From Kordia sp039026955 (lineage in GTDB: Bacteria; Bacteroidota; Bacteroidia; Flavobacteriales; Flavobacteriaceae), in NCBI GenBank assembly GCA_039026955.1, contig JBCCLH010000027.1, positions 1 through 64,000 on the forward strand: a DNA stretch of 64,000 nucleotides, read 5' to 3'. This document shows, piece by piece, positions 1 to 8,406 of this stretch (the stretch's first letter is position 1; every line of letters starts with the position of its first letter). Below the pieces are notes generated by a model. It was not told where the DNA came from, made no database searches, and saw only the letters and a list, made by a program, of their open reading frames with translations. Made by a program: the position numbers and the translations under genes.

Positions 1-1
1 G

Positions 2-61
2 TATAATAGAAAAAAATTAAAGGAAATGTCTAAAGAAGAAATTATAAGTCAAATTAAATGA
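2..61 (+). CDS. C-terminal tail of a gene that begins before the window
   Basis: Reading from base 2, one frame stays open for 19 codons and ends at TGA (59-61). The residues are rich in Lys, Glu and Ile, as is common for the end of a cytoplasmic protein in this genome. An in-frame ATG at 26 could instead start a 12-residue peptide, which is unlikely. The piece is too short to assign a family. About 180 bp of AT-rich DNA separates it from the next gene. Confidence 0.3.
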   Translation, partial: YNRKKLKEMSKEEIISQIK

Positions 62-239
62 TTCAAATAAAAATATATACCGTTTACTACTTAAATAGGC
101 TTAATTTTAAAAAGTAAATATTTCAAGAGATACTGTTTGAACAATTCCCAAATCTTTTCCGTATTTTTATAGAAAAAAGAAACACTGGTTAAATTCCGCT
201 ATATTTTAACTAGAAAAAGAGAAAGGAACGGCGAAAGCG

Positions 240-1394
240 ATGAGCAATATAAATTTTAATTATGGAAAAGGCTTCACTTTTAGCAAGCACATTCCAGAAG
301 AAGTATCGCATTTTGAACGTGTGTTTGAGATATTTAAAGATGTCCTCACACATACCTCGGGCGATATTGATGAAGCGTTTGATTGGCTAAAAACGCTCGA
401 CAAAGAATACAACATCTTCACAGACGAGTATACGATAGAAGATTTCGAAGAAGACCTAAAAAAACGTGGATACATTCGCGAAGAAATTGATCCTGATCAA
501 CAAGGAACTGATGGTGATGGAACAGGACCAGGTAAAAAAATGCTAACGGCAAAATTAGAAGCTGCCTTACGTTCGTATGCGTTGGATCAAATATTTGGGA
601 AACTTAAGAAAAGCGGATTAGGAAATCATCGAACTACGAAACAAGGTGTAGGTGATGAGCGGGTAGGTGATCACCGATCGTTTCAATTTGGAGACGATTT
701 GGCAATGATCAACATGACGGAAAGTATCAAAAATGCACAAGTCAACAACGGAATTGGCGATTTACGCATTACCGAAAATGATCTGATTGTTGAAGAAACC
801 AAACACAAATCCCAAATGAGTACGGTCTTGATGATCGACATCAGTCACTCGATGATTCTGTACGGAGAAGATCGCATCACACCTGCAAAGAAGGTTGCAA
901 TGGCATTGGTGGAATTGATTCACAGAAAATATCCAAAAGATTCGATTGATGTGATTGTTTTTGGAAATGAAGCGTGGCCGATCAAAATCAAAGATTTACC
1001 ATACTTAAAAGTCGGACCGTATCATACAAACACCGTAGCGGGACTAGAATTGGCAATGGATATTCTCCGCCGCAAGCGAAATACCAACAAACAAATCTTC
1101 ATGATTACCGACGGAAAACCAAGCTGTCTGACGCTACCAAATGGTGAATTTTACAAAAACAGTTTTGGTTTGGACGAACGCATCGTGTCGAAATGTTTAA
1201 CCAAAGCAGCACAAGCGCGAAAACTTAAAATTCCGATCACAACCTTTATGATTGCCCAAGATCCGTATCTGCGACGTTTTGTGGAAATTTTCACCGAACA
1301 AAACAGAGGAAAAGCATTCCTAACAGGTTTGTCAGGTTTGGGACAAATGATTTTTGAAGATTACGAAAAAAATAGAAAACGAAGAATACGATAA
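240..1394 (+). CDS. VWA-domain protein paired with a MoxR/Mg-chelatase-like ATPase
   Basis: The C-terminal half (about residues 190-370) is a von Willebrand factor A domain. A complete metal-ion-dependent adhesion site is visible: Asp200-x-Ser202-x-Ser204, a Thr near 265 and Asp291 in 'MITDGKP'. The N-terminal 180 residues are charged and helical, with a Gly/Asp-rich linker near 88-98. There is no signal peptide or membrane segment, so it should be cytoplasmic. The next gene on the same strand is an AAA+ ATPase of the MoxR/Mg-chelatase-I type. Such VWA/AAA+ pairs resemble the D and I subunits of chelatases and act as ATP-driven remodelling or metal-insertion machines. The substrate cannot be told from sequence. 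No pigment genes are nearby, so a chlorophyll role is unlikely. Confidence 0.85.
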   Translation: MSNINFNYGKGFTFSKHIPEEVSHFERVFEIFKDVLTHTSGDIDEAFDWLKTLDKEYNIFTDEYTIEDFEEDLKKRGYIREEIDPDQQGTDGDGTGPGKKMLTAKLEAALRSYALDQIFGKLKKSGLGNHRTTKQGVGDERVGDHRSFQFGDDLAMINMTESIKNAQVNNGIGDLRITENDLIVEETKHKSQMSTVLMIDISHSMILYGEDRITPAKKVAMALVELIHRKYPKDSIDVIVFGNEAWPIKIKDLPYLKVGPYHTNTVAGLELAMDILRRKRNTNKQIFMITDGKPSCLTLPNGEFYKNSFGLDERIVSKCLTKAAQARKLKIPITTFMIAQDPYLRRFVEIFTEQNRGKAFLTGLSGLGQMIFEDYEKNRKRRIR

Positions 1395-1417
1395 AATAGA
1401 AAATATGATTTGCGTCA

Positions 1418-1516
1418 AACTGAACTCCTGTGCTGAACTCGATTCAGTATGATTCAGTTTCACATAAAGATTTGTGATCAGGATCATGGGATTCTAAAAT
1501 AAATTCAGAATGACGT
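1418..1516. repeat. Dispersed intergenic repeat, copy 1
   Basis: The gap between the VWA and ATPase genes holds the phrases 'tgctgaactcgattcagtat' and 'aattcagaatgacg'. Related phrases recur at 37105-37128 ('tgctgaacttgattcagta') and 47654-47683 ('gaacttgattcagtatc', 'cagaatgacg'). The element contains short inverted pairs such as ctgaa/ttcag, so it can fold. It looks like a small non-autonomous repeat of the kind often scattered between genes in Flavobacteriaceae. Its extent is approximate. Confidence 0.5.
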
Positions 1517-1532
1517 AACTAATAAAAAAAGC

Positions 1533-2987
1533 ATGCAAAAAGAAATCACATTCAAAGAATTAAAAAATTCTGGATACACACACAAAACCATCAACGAAGA
1601 AATTCAGGCAAATCTCATTGCACGAATCAAAGCTAACGAACCTGTTTTTGAAGGATTGTTAGGGTATGAAGACACGGTAATTCCGCAATTGAAAAAAGCC
1701 TTGTTGGCAGGACATCATATCAACTTACTAGGATTGCGCGGACAAGCAAAAACACGCATTGCGCGTAGTATGGTAGACTTGCTCGATGAATACATACCAA
1801 TTGTAAAAGGTTCGGAAATCAACGACAGTCCATTTCATCCAATTTCGAAATATGCGAAGGATGTATTGGCAGAACATAGAGACGAAACGCCAATTTCGTG
1901 GGTACACAGATCAGAACGTTTCTATGAAAAATTAGCTACACCAGATGTAAATGTATCAGATTTAATTGGTGACATTGATCCGATCAAAGCGGCAACGTTG
2001 AAATTACCATACTCAGACGAACGTGTGTTGCATTACGGAATGATTCCGCGTGCAAACCGCTCGATATTTGTAATTAATGAATTGCCAGATTTACAAGCGC
2101 GTATTCAAGTGTCATTGTTTAACATTCTGCAAGAAGGCGATGTGCAAATTCGTGGTTTTCAACTCAGAATGCCGCTAGATATTCAATTTGTATTTACGGC
2201 AAATCCTGAAGATTACACGAATAGAGGAAGTATTGTAACGCCGTTGAAAGATAGAATCGGCTCTCAGATTTTTACACACTATCCAACATCGATTGCGTTG
2301 GCAAGACAAATCACGGAGCAAGAAGCAAATGTTGCTACCGAAGACAAATCAGCCATAAAAATTCCAAACTTAGCAAAGGATTTACTAGAAGAAGTAGCGT
2401 TTGCAGCAAGAAATAGCGAATATGTTGATGCAAAAAGTGGCGTCAGTGCGCGTTTAACGATCAGTGCGATGGAAAACTTGATGGCAGCCGCAAAATTACG
2501 TTTGATTGAAACAGGAGCGGAGCAAACCACCATTCGTTTGGTAGATTTCATGTCGATCATTCCATCGATCACGGGAAAAATAGAATTAGTCTATGAAGGC
2601 GAACAAGAAGGCGCTGATGAGGTTGCCAAAATCTTGATTGACAATGCGGTGATGACACAGTTTGAAGACATCTTCCCACGAGTACCAAAACTCGAAAAAG
2701 AAGGTGTAAAAACAACCTACACAGATACAATAGATTGGTTTGAAGATAATTTTATCGAGCTAAATTATACAGATACAGATGATGAATTCTACGCAAGTAT
2801 CAATTCGGTAAAACCTTTAGACAAAATCGTAAAAGAATACGCGGAAGACTATAGTAAAGAAGATCAAGCGTTTTGTAAAGAATTAATTTTGTGGGCGTTA
2901 ACGATCAATAATAAATTAGATCGTTCTGAAAATAGTACCGCATTTACTATTGATTCTGCTGGTTTCGGGAAACATTTTTTTAGTTAA
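1533..2987 (+). CDS. MoxR / Mg-chelatase subunit I-like AAA+ ATPase
   Basis: This is an AAA+ ATPase. The P-loop lies at about residues 67-75, where 'GLRGQAKTR' is a chelatase-like variant of GxxGxGKT. The Walker B region follows at about 181 ('INELPD'). The stretch around 138-152, before Walker B, fits the extra insert seen in Mg-chelatase I and MoxR proteins. A 'NPEDYTNRG' sensor region lies near 225. The protein has 484 residues against about 330-350 for simple MoxR proteins; the last 120 are an acidic helical extension. The VWA partner lies 138 bp upstream on the same strand. By analogy the ATPase would form a ring that drives the VWA subunit. A repeat lies between the two genes, and a hairpin terminator follows this one. 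Confidence 0.88.
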   Translation: MQKEITFKELKNSGYTHKTINEEIQANLIARIKANEPVFEGLLGYEDTVIPQLKKALLAGHHINLLGLRGQAKTRIARSMVDLLDEYIPIVKGSEINDSPFHPISKYAKDVLAEHRDETPISWVHRSERFYEKLATPDVNVSDLIGDIDPIKAATLKLPYSDERVLHYGMIPRANRSIFVINELPDLQARIQVSLFNILQEGDVQIRGFQLRMPLDIQFVFTANPEDYTNRGSIVTPLKDRIGSQIFTHYPTSIALARQITEQEANVATEDKSAIKIPNLAKDLLEEVAFAARNSEYVDAKSGVSARLTISAMENLMAAAKLRLIETGAEQTTIRLVDFMSIIPSITGKIELVYEGEQEGADEVAKILIDNAVMTQFEDIFPRVPKLEKEGVKTTYTDTIDWFEDNFIELNYTDTDDEFYASINSVKPLDKIVKEYAEDYSKEDQAFCKELILWALTINNKLDRSENSTAFTIDSAGFGKHFFS

Positions 2988-3009
2988 ATAAAACGATTTA
3001 AAAATATCA

Positions 3010-3057
3010 GTATGTTTCTCTGTAGGTCTATGACTTATATTGAAACATACATTTTTT
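3010..3057 (+). terminator. Hairpin terminator after the AAA+ ATPase gene
   Basis: A 9-bp perfect stem, GTATGTTTC (3010-3018) with GAAACATAC (3042-3050), is followed by ATTTTTT. The 23-nt loop is rather long. It lies 23 bp past the ATPase stop codon. Confidence 0.6.
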
Positions 3058-3161
3058 AGCAGTTGTTCTTCTTCATGTAAGTTAACTTCATGTTAATAAT
3101 CAGTGTTTTACCTGTACAACAATACTATATTTTTTGTAAATTGGTAAAAATAAAAATGCTT

Positions 3162-3686
3162 ATGAATAAAATTACCTTTATTTTCTTCTTATTAAGTCTC
3201 ACTACATTGTCCGCACAAGACGATGTATTTCAGATTGCTAGAAACGGTACTGTTGCAGAAATGGAGCAATTGTACAAGAAAAATCCAGAAGTCATTCACA
3301 CACAAAATGAGTATGGTTATTCGCCTTTCCTGTTAGCTTGTTACAATGGAAATGCGAAAATGGTTTCGTTTTTAGTAGATAAAATCAAAGACATAAATGG
3401 CATTAGTAAATACGGAACGCCTTTAATGGCAGCGGTATATAAAAGAGATGAAGTTATTGTAGATATTTTATTAAAAAACGGTGCAGATGTAAACAAAGGA
3501 GACGAAGGCGGAACTACAGCATTGCATTATGCAACATTATTTAACAATACAGCTATCGCAGAAAAACTGATCAATGCTGGCGCTAAAGCCAATGTAAAAG
3601 ACAGAAGCGGAAAAACAGCATTCGATTATGCTACAAATTATAAAAACCAAAAATTAATAACACTAATCAAAAGCAAAGCTCTATGA
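3162..3686 (+). CDS. Secreted ankyrin-repeat protein
   Basis: The start is taken at the Met that opens a normal signal peptide ('MNKITFIFFLLSLTTLSAQ', cleavage after Ala). The frame is open from 3090, but that would put about 24 unrelated residues before the signal. The mature part holds three to four ankyrin repeats, with repeat phrases such as 'TPLMAAVYKRDEVIVDILL' and 'TALHYATLFNNTAIAEKL', followed by 'GKTAFDYA'. Ankyrin repeats mediate protein-protein binding; here the location should be periplasmic or extracellular. The stop overlaps the ATG of the next gene (ATGA), so the two are very likely co-translated. The partner is unknown. Confidence 0.8.
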   Translation: MNKITFIFFLLSLTTLSAQDDVFQIARNGTVAEMEQLYKKNPEVIHTQNEYGYSPFLLACYNGNAKMVSFLVDKIKDINGISKYGTPLMAAVYKRDEVIVDILLKNGADVNKGDEGGTTALHYATLFNNTAIAEKLINAGAKANVKDRSGKTAFDYATNYKNQKLITLIKSKAL

Positions 3687-4447
3687 AAAAAATTACTTTT
3701 TTTATTTTATTACTAACCACCAGTTTCTGTATGGGACAAGCCTGGAGTACAGGTGTCGTCACATTAGATACTGATTTTACAGTCCAGTTTGATGTGGATT
3801 CTTCCACCGGCTTAGTCACTATGACTATGGTAGGACCATCAGGTCGGTGGTTGGGTGTAGGTCCAGGAATCGCTTCTGGAAATAGTATGGGAAATGCTGG
3901 TGATGATGCCATCGTATTTACTTCAGCAGGTTTGCAAGATAGAAACATGCAATCAGGTAATGGACAGCCTAATTTAGATGCCAGTCAAGATTGGACCTTG
4001 GTTACGAATAATGTTGCAGGTTCTACAAGAACAGTTGTCGCAACACGCGCCATCAATACGGGTGATCCAAACGATTTTGTATTCCCTACATCTGCAGGAT
4101 TACTACCAATATTGTGGGCAAAAGGTGGTTCAACTTCTTTTGGATATCATACAGGAGGTAGAGGTGGAACTATGGCTAATTTAACCTTAGGTGTAGGCGA
4201 TCTATCATTTGCTGCCCGATTTACCATGAGTCCAAACCCATCAGATTCTAATTTTACGCTTGCAATGCCAAATAACAATGGATCTGCAACGGTAGAAGTT
4301 TACAATATGTTAGGCGCAAAAGTATTGACGCAAAATTTAGAAGGTCAAAACAATTCGATTGATGCTTCTAGCTGGAATACAGGAATTTATCTTGTAAAAG
4401 TGATTGTGGGCAATGCTGTGCAAACCAAGCGTTTTGTAAAAAGATAA
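3683..4447 (+). CDS. DOMON-like secreted protein with T9SS type A sorting domain
   Basis: A signal peptide (residues 1-18, ending SFCMGQ) is followed by a beta-rich domain of about 150 residues. Its landmarks are 'GRWLGVGPG', 'RTVVATRAINTGDPNDF' and 'LWAKGGSTSFGYHTG'. These resemble the DOMON fold, which binds haem or sugar in surface proteins. Residues from about 180 form a type IX secretion C-terminal sorting domain: 'MSPNPS' opens it, then 'VEVYNMLGAKV', 'WNTGIYLVKV' and a final 'KRFVKR'. The protein is therefore probably exported and attached to, or released from, the cell surface. It overlaps the ankyrin gene by 4 bp. The sorting domain is well supported; DOMON is a pattern-based call. 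Confidence 0.8.
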   Translation: MKKITFFILLLTTSFCMGQAWSTGVVTLDTDFTVQFDVDSSTGLVTMTMVGPSGRWLGVGPGIASGNSMGNAGDDAIVFTSAGLQDRNMQSGNGQPNLDASQDWTLVTNNVAGSTRTVVATRAINTGDPNDFVFPTSAGLLPILWAKGGSTSFGYHTGGRGGTMANLTLGVGDLSFAARFTMSPNPSDSNFTLAMPNNNGSATVEVYNMLGAKVLTQNLEGQNNSIDASSWNTGIYLVKVIVGNAVQTKRFVKR

Positions 4448-4493
4448 GTTTACAAATTATTCTTCCAAAGAAGATATAGTCAAAAATAAATTA

Positions 4494-4538
4494 AAAATGC
4501 TTCCTCGAAATCATACGATTTCTGGGAAGCATTTTTTT
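4494..4538. terminator. Bidirectional terminator between convergent genes
   Basis: The stem AAAATGCTTCC pairs with GGAAGCATTTT, with an inner AAATC/GATTT pair. A T-run follows on the plus strand and an A-run precedes it, so it can end transcription of both the DOMON gene and the lipase gene. Confidence 0.75.
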
Positions 4539-4583
4539 ATGAACAATAAATAGAATGGTTGGTTAGCCACTGAACTAAAAGTT

Positions 4584-5867
4584 CTAGTGATTTTCTTCTG
4601 CGAGTTGTATCGCTGCTGCGTCAATTTTTTGTAAATCAACTTTTGCGATGGATTTTACCGCTTGTTCATACGGTTCCAGTACAACTTGATTAGTAGGCTT
4701 ACTTTTCTGTAAAATTTCTTTATATGCTTGAATGAAATCTTCAATATGTAACAATCCGTAATACGCGTTTACGTGTTGATTTCCTGCCTGCGCCGCAAAG
4801 CGAACTAAATTTCGTAAATACGCTGCATATTGACCTAATGCCAATGGCAATACAAATCGGATATATTTCAGTTTTTTTGAAATCACTGTATCAATATCGT
4901 GATTAAAAGTACCTTCTAAAGTAGTTGAAGGTGATATTTGCTTGTAACGATTTACGGGAACTCCTGCAATATTTTTAGAAGACAAGGCATTCAAAGCGGC
5001 TACTGTAGCCAACGTTCCTGTCAATGTCTCAGAAGGATTTGAGTTTTTTGGTTCTTGGATGTATTCGTCGTAAATGGTAGGAATTTTGGCTAAATCGCCC
5101 TTTTCCCACGCATGTGGTACAATATCTAAGGAATTGTGCTGACTTAAATAATAAATGTTTTCAGCTTGAATCTGTTTTTCGTAATAAGCCGCAAACGCTT
5201 CATCACCTGGCGTAGGTCCTGCAGTTGGAAACGCACCGACAGAAGCTTTATTCGTTGGGTCCCATTCACTTTTCTTATCAACCAAATACAAAGCGAGTGT
5301 AGGAGACAAGGCGCCACCCAAACTGTGACCTGCTACCGCGACTTGTACATTCTGTAAATCGGAATTTTCAGTTAGGAAATTTTTCAACGCTGTTACTACA
5401 GAAATATTCGTTGCATTGGTCATATTCAGTAAAATATTCAATCCAATGTGTGTTCCATTGGAAATATTTCCAGAGTTTGGAATTCCTGTGACCAATTCCC
5501 AAGAAACGGTTTTATTGACAGAGAAATCTTCTACCAACCATCCGTAAGGAGAATTGATATTGGTTCCGGCAATGGCAATAACAATCGCGTTTTCACTTTC
5601 ATTATAGTACATTCCCATGGTATTATCGGCATGTACAGATATTGATGTTGGATTATTCGCATAGACAATCGGTCCCCAAATTGCTTTCCATTCACCAATA
5701 ATAGTCGAAGTTTCGGTAAGAACTTCATGCGCTACTTTGGTAACGTATTCTTGCATTTCAATCATGCCACTTTTGCAATCGTCTTGTGACCAAGACAATC
5801 CAGAGGCGGAATTGACTGAAAAAGACAAACTGTAAATTTGTCTAAGTAGTTGATTGGTAGTATTCAT
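4584..5867 (-). CDS. Class 3 (lipase_3) family alpha/beta hydrolase
   Basis: The nucleophile elbow 'VAGHSLGGALS' places the catalytic Ser at about residue 182. 'AIVIAIAGTN' about 80 residues earlier is the usual strand and oxyanion region of class 3 lipases. A likely Asp and His lie in 'NSLDIVPHAW' (about 245-255). No signal peptide, lipobox or sorting domain is visible, so the protein may act inside the cell or leave it by another route. Lipases of this family cleave acylglycerols or related esters; the true substrate is unknown. It is transcribed alone, convergent with the DOMON gene. Confidence 0.8.
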   Translation of the reverse strand: MNTTNQLLRQIYSLSFSVNSASGLSWSQDDCKSGMIEMQEYVTKVAHEVLTETSTIIGEWKAIWGPIVYANNPTSISVHADNTMGMYYNESENAIVIAIAGTNINSPYGWLVEDFSVNKTVSWELVTGIPNSGNISNGTHIGLNILLNMTNATNISVVTALKNFLTENSDLQNVQVAVAGHSLGGALSPTLALYLVDKKSEWDPTNKASVGAFPTAGPTPGDEAFAAYYEKQIQAENIYYLSQHNSLDIVPHAWEKGDLAKIPTIYDEYIQEPKNSNPSETLTGTLATVAALNALSSKNIAGVPVNRYKQISPSTTLEGTFNHDIDTVISKKLKYIRFVLPLALGQYAAYLRNLVRFAAQAGNQHVNAYYGLLHIEDFIQAYKEILQKSKPTNQVVLEPYEQAVKSIAKVDLQKIDAAAIQLAEENH

Positions 5868-6056
5868 TACTTTTTTTCATTGTGAGTGTTAAAACTAATA
5901 CCTACAAATTAACGGCTATTTAAAAAAGAGTAACAGAAGATTTCCACGCGAATATAGAACCACGTAGTTTTACTGATACAATGAAGAGTTTACATCACTT
6001 CAATTAAAAAAATGTATATTCAATGTTAAAAAAAAGACATTTCTCTAAATAATTAT

Positions 6057-6064
6057 TACATTTG
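6057..6064 (+). promoter_or_regulatory. -7 box (TACATTTG) before the mini-T9SS gene
   Basis: TACATTTG is a perfect match to the Bacteroidota TAnnTTTG box and lies 24 bp before the GTG start. No clear -33 TTTG is present at the usual 19-21 bp spacing, so the call is moderate. Confidence 0.45.
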
Positions 6065-6087
6065 TATATATACCAAATCTATAAAGA

Positions 6088-6417
6088 GTGAAGCAAAAAC
6101 TACTTTTACTTGTTTTTTTATTGTCCTTTAGTACTGTCATGCTAGCGCAAAGTACTACTGCGAATCAATTTGCTTCAAATCCTGAAACCGTATTTACTAT
6201 TTCTCCAAATCCTGGAGTGAATGAATTGAATATTAGATTATCTCAAAAAACGAATGCTTCCGTTGAAGTATATAATTTATTAGGAAGAAAAATTCACACA
6301 GGGAAATTAACGACGATGCATAACGCCATTGACATCTCCTCATGGAAATCGGGGATTTATCTTGTCAAAGTGATTACCGATAAGAAGTCTATCACCAAGC
6401 GTTTTGTAAAGAAATAA
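6088..6417 (+). CDS. Minimal secreted protein: signal peptide plus T9SS sorting domain
   Basis: The frame starts with GTG and opens with a signal peptide of about 20 residues ('MKQKLLLLVFLLSFSTVMLA'). After a short linker the rest is a type IX sorting domain: 'FTISPNPG', 'VEVYNLLGRKI', 'WKSGIYLVKV', 'KRFVKK'. It is very close to the sorting domain of the DOMON protein 1.6 kb upstream; both contain 'IYLVKVI' and end TKRFVK plus a basic residue. Almost no cargo domain lies between signal and sorting domain (109 residues in all). It may be a decayed cargo gene, a short surface peptide, or a competitor for the sorting machinery. Confidence 0.7.
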   Translation: MKQKLLLLVFLLSFSTVMLAQSTTANQFASNPETVFTISPNPGVNELNIRLSQKTNASVEVYNLLGRKIHTGKLTTMHNAIDISSWKSGIYLVKVITDKKSITKRFVKK

Positions 6418-6505
6418 GTAACAATCACTAAATTTATATTCTTTTCTTACTTTTAATGTATTCTAAAAAAGAATGCGTGGCTTATATGCATCTTTAAAAC
6501 AATAT

Positions 6506-7543
6506 ATGGACTTACGACAACAAACTATTTTTTTGATTAGTGCTTTAGGCGGATTGAACGCGTTGTTTTTGAGTTTTTACTTTTTGTTTGTTTCGAAAAG
6601 AACCATAAAAGCGAATTATTTCTTATCCGCTTTATTATTTGTACTGAGTGTGCGAATTATAAAATCAGTATTCTTTTATTTTAATCCGAAGTTGTCACAG
6701 GTTTTTATCCAAATCGGATTGTCAGCCTGCGTCTTAATAGGTCCTTTTTTATATCTATATGTGAGATCAGTTCGCAGAAGAAAAATCAACTATACTTGGT
6801 TGTTACACATTATTCCTGCGGTATTATTGATTAGTATTTTAGGAATTTTGTATCCATATTGGGAATACAGAAAATTATGGGCTGCATACATTGTCAAAGG
6901 AATTTATGCGCAATGGTTTGTCTATATTTTTAGTACAGGCATATTAATGCTTCCAGTTTTTAAAAAAATAATTTCCAAAAATCATAAAGTCACACAACTA
7001 GAAATTTGGGTCACGAGCATATTTGTGGGTGTGTTTCTCATTTGGCTTGGTTATATGATCGGATCGTTTACCTCGTACATTGTTGGCTCAATCTCGTTTT
7101 CGTTTGTCTTCTATTTGATGGGACTTTTTTGGATTTTTAAGCGAAAGAAGAATGTGCTCTTTTTTGAAGATAGTATCAAGTACGGTAACAAAAAAATCGC
7201 AGAAGATATTGCAACGACTCTTCAAGCGAAACTGAATGTAATTTTTGAAGAAGAAGAGCAATTTAAAAATTCAGATTTAAAGTTAAAAGATGTTGCCCAA
7301 CAGTTGCAGATTTCTACACATGAATTATCACAATATGTAAACGATAATTTGGGAAAAAGCTTTACTGTTTTTATCAACGAATATCGAATTGAAGCCGCGA
7401 AAGAACTCTTACTTACAAAAAAAGAATTCACGATTGAAGCGATTGGGTATGAATGTGGATTCAATTCAAAATCGACTTTCTTTACTACATTTAAAAACAT
7501 AACTAAAACAACACCAGCGGCCTACAAGAAGAGTTTTTCGTAA
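6506..7543 (+). CDS. AraC-family regulator with N-terminal membrane sensor
   Basis: About six to seven hydrophobic helices fill residues 1-215 and give a membrane sensor. The C-terminal 100 residues are an AraC-type double helix-turn-helix ('LKDVAQQLQISTHELSQYVN', then 'IEAIGYECGFNSKSTFFTTF'). This architecture is common in Flavobacteriia: a ligand or membrane signal is thought to alter DNA binding directly. The start at 6506 puts the first membrane helix near the N-terminus; an earlier ATG at 6473 would add 11 residues. The operon that follows in the same direction (PfpI, beta-lactamase fold, NTF2-like) is a plausible target, by position only. Confidence 0.87.
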   Translation: MDLRQQTIFLISALGGLNALFLSFYFLFVSKRTIKANYFLSALLFVLSVRIIKSVFFYFNPKLSQVFIQIGLSACVLIGPFLYLYVRSVRRRKINYTWLLHIIPAVLLISILGILYPYWEYRKLWAAYIVKGIYAQWFVYIFSTGILMLPVFKKIISKNHKVTQLEIWVTSIFVGVFLIWLGYMIGSFTSYIVGSISFSFVFYLMGLFWIFKRKKNVLFFEDSIKYGNKKIAEDIATTLQAKLNVIFEEEEQFKNSDLKLKDVAQQLQISTHELSQYVNDNLGKSFTVFINEYRIEAAKELLLTKKEFTIEAIGYECGFNSKSTFFTTFKNITKTTPAAYKKSFS

Positions 7544-7649
7544 CCATAGCGAAAGTTTAGTTCAATTCTATAAATCCGAACTACTATATTATCAATTAGA
7601 ATACGTATGTAAAATTGGTTGCGTTTCTTTGGGTAAAATCAAAAAACAA

Positions 7650-8399
7650 ATGCGAACTATTATTTTACTTATGTTGTCTTTTATGAGTTTTATACCTCAT
7701 GAAGCAACTCAAAACACCCAAAAGAAACGTATTCTATTTGTAACCTCCAATCAAAAAACCTACGGTACTACAAGCCAAAAAACGGCCAATCATTTTGCAG
7801 AAATTGTCTATGCGTACGAAGAATTTGTAAAAGCAGGATACACCGTAGATTTAGTAAGTCCAAATGGAGGAGAAATTCCTATTGGTTACATAAAAAAATC
7901 TGATGTACTGCAACAAAAATATTTACAAGATGACAAATTTATGAAGCGCTTAAAAAATACGTTCAAACCTTCACAAATTCAGTCTTCAAATTACAAAGCC
8001 GTATATTACAGTGGCGGTGGCGCGGCAATGTTTGGAGTTCCTGAAAATGTAGCAATTCAAAAGATAACTCATAAAATCTACCAAAATAAAGGTGTCGTGT
8101 CAGCAGTTTGTCATGGAACCGCAGGATTGGTCAATCTAAAAAACGCGAAAGGCGAATATATGTATCAGAATAAGAAAATAACGGGTTTTCCTGATAAATT
8201 CGAAAATAAAAAAGCAGCGTATTTTCAAACCTTTCCATTTTCCATTCAAGAAAAAATTATAGAAAATGGTGGTGATTTTCAGTATTCAGAAAAAGGTTGG
8301 GACAATTTTATAGCTATCGATGGAAGATTGATCACAGGACAAGATCCAACAGCTTCTGCAATCGTTGCTAAAAAAGTAATTGAACTTTTAAAAAAATAA
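7650..8399 (+). CDS. Secreted DJ-1/PfpI (class I glutamine amidotransferase-like) protein
   Basis: The nucleophile elbow 'VVSAVCHGTAGL' (Cys near residue 154) and 'AVYYSGGGAAMFGVPE' are typical of the DJ-1/PfpI superfamily, in the Hsp31-like branch. Members are glyoxalases, deglycases or chaperones. The start is placed at the ATG that opens a signal-like segment ('MRTIILLMLSFMSFIP'). The frame continues up to a TTG at 7629, which would add seven charged residues. The protein leads a tight operon, with 7 bp to the beta-lactamase-fold gene. Secretion is unusual for this family but common for its Flavobacteria copies. The reaction it performs cannot be settled from sequence. Confidence 0.82.
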   Translation: MRTIILLMLSFMSFIPHEATQNTQKKRILFVTSNQKTYGTTSQKTANHFAEIVYAYEEFVKAGYTVDLVSPNGGEIPIGYIKKSDVLQQKYLQDDKFMKRLKNTFKPSQIQSSNYKAVYYSGGGAAMFGVPENVAIQKITHKIYQNKGVVSAVCHGTAGLVNLKNAKGEYMYQNKKITGFPDKFENKKAAYFQTFPFSIQEKIIENGGDFQYSEKGWDNFIAIDGRLITGQDPTASAIVAKKVIELLKK

Positions 8400-8406
8400 A
8401 AGTACC

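Noticed and set aside
240..2987. VWA/AAA+ pair as a magnesium chelatase for chlorophyll
   Set aside because: No H subunit or pigment gene is present, and such pairs are widespread as general chaperone-like machines.
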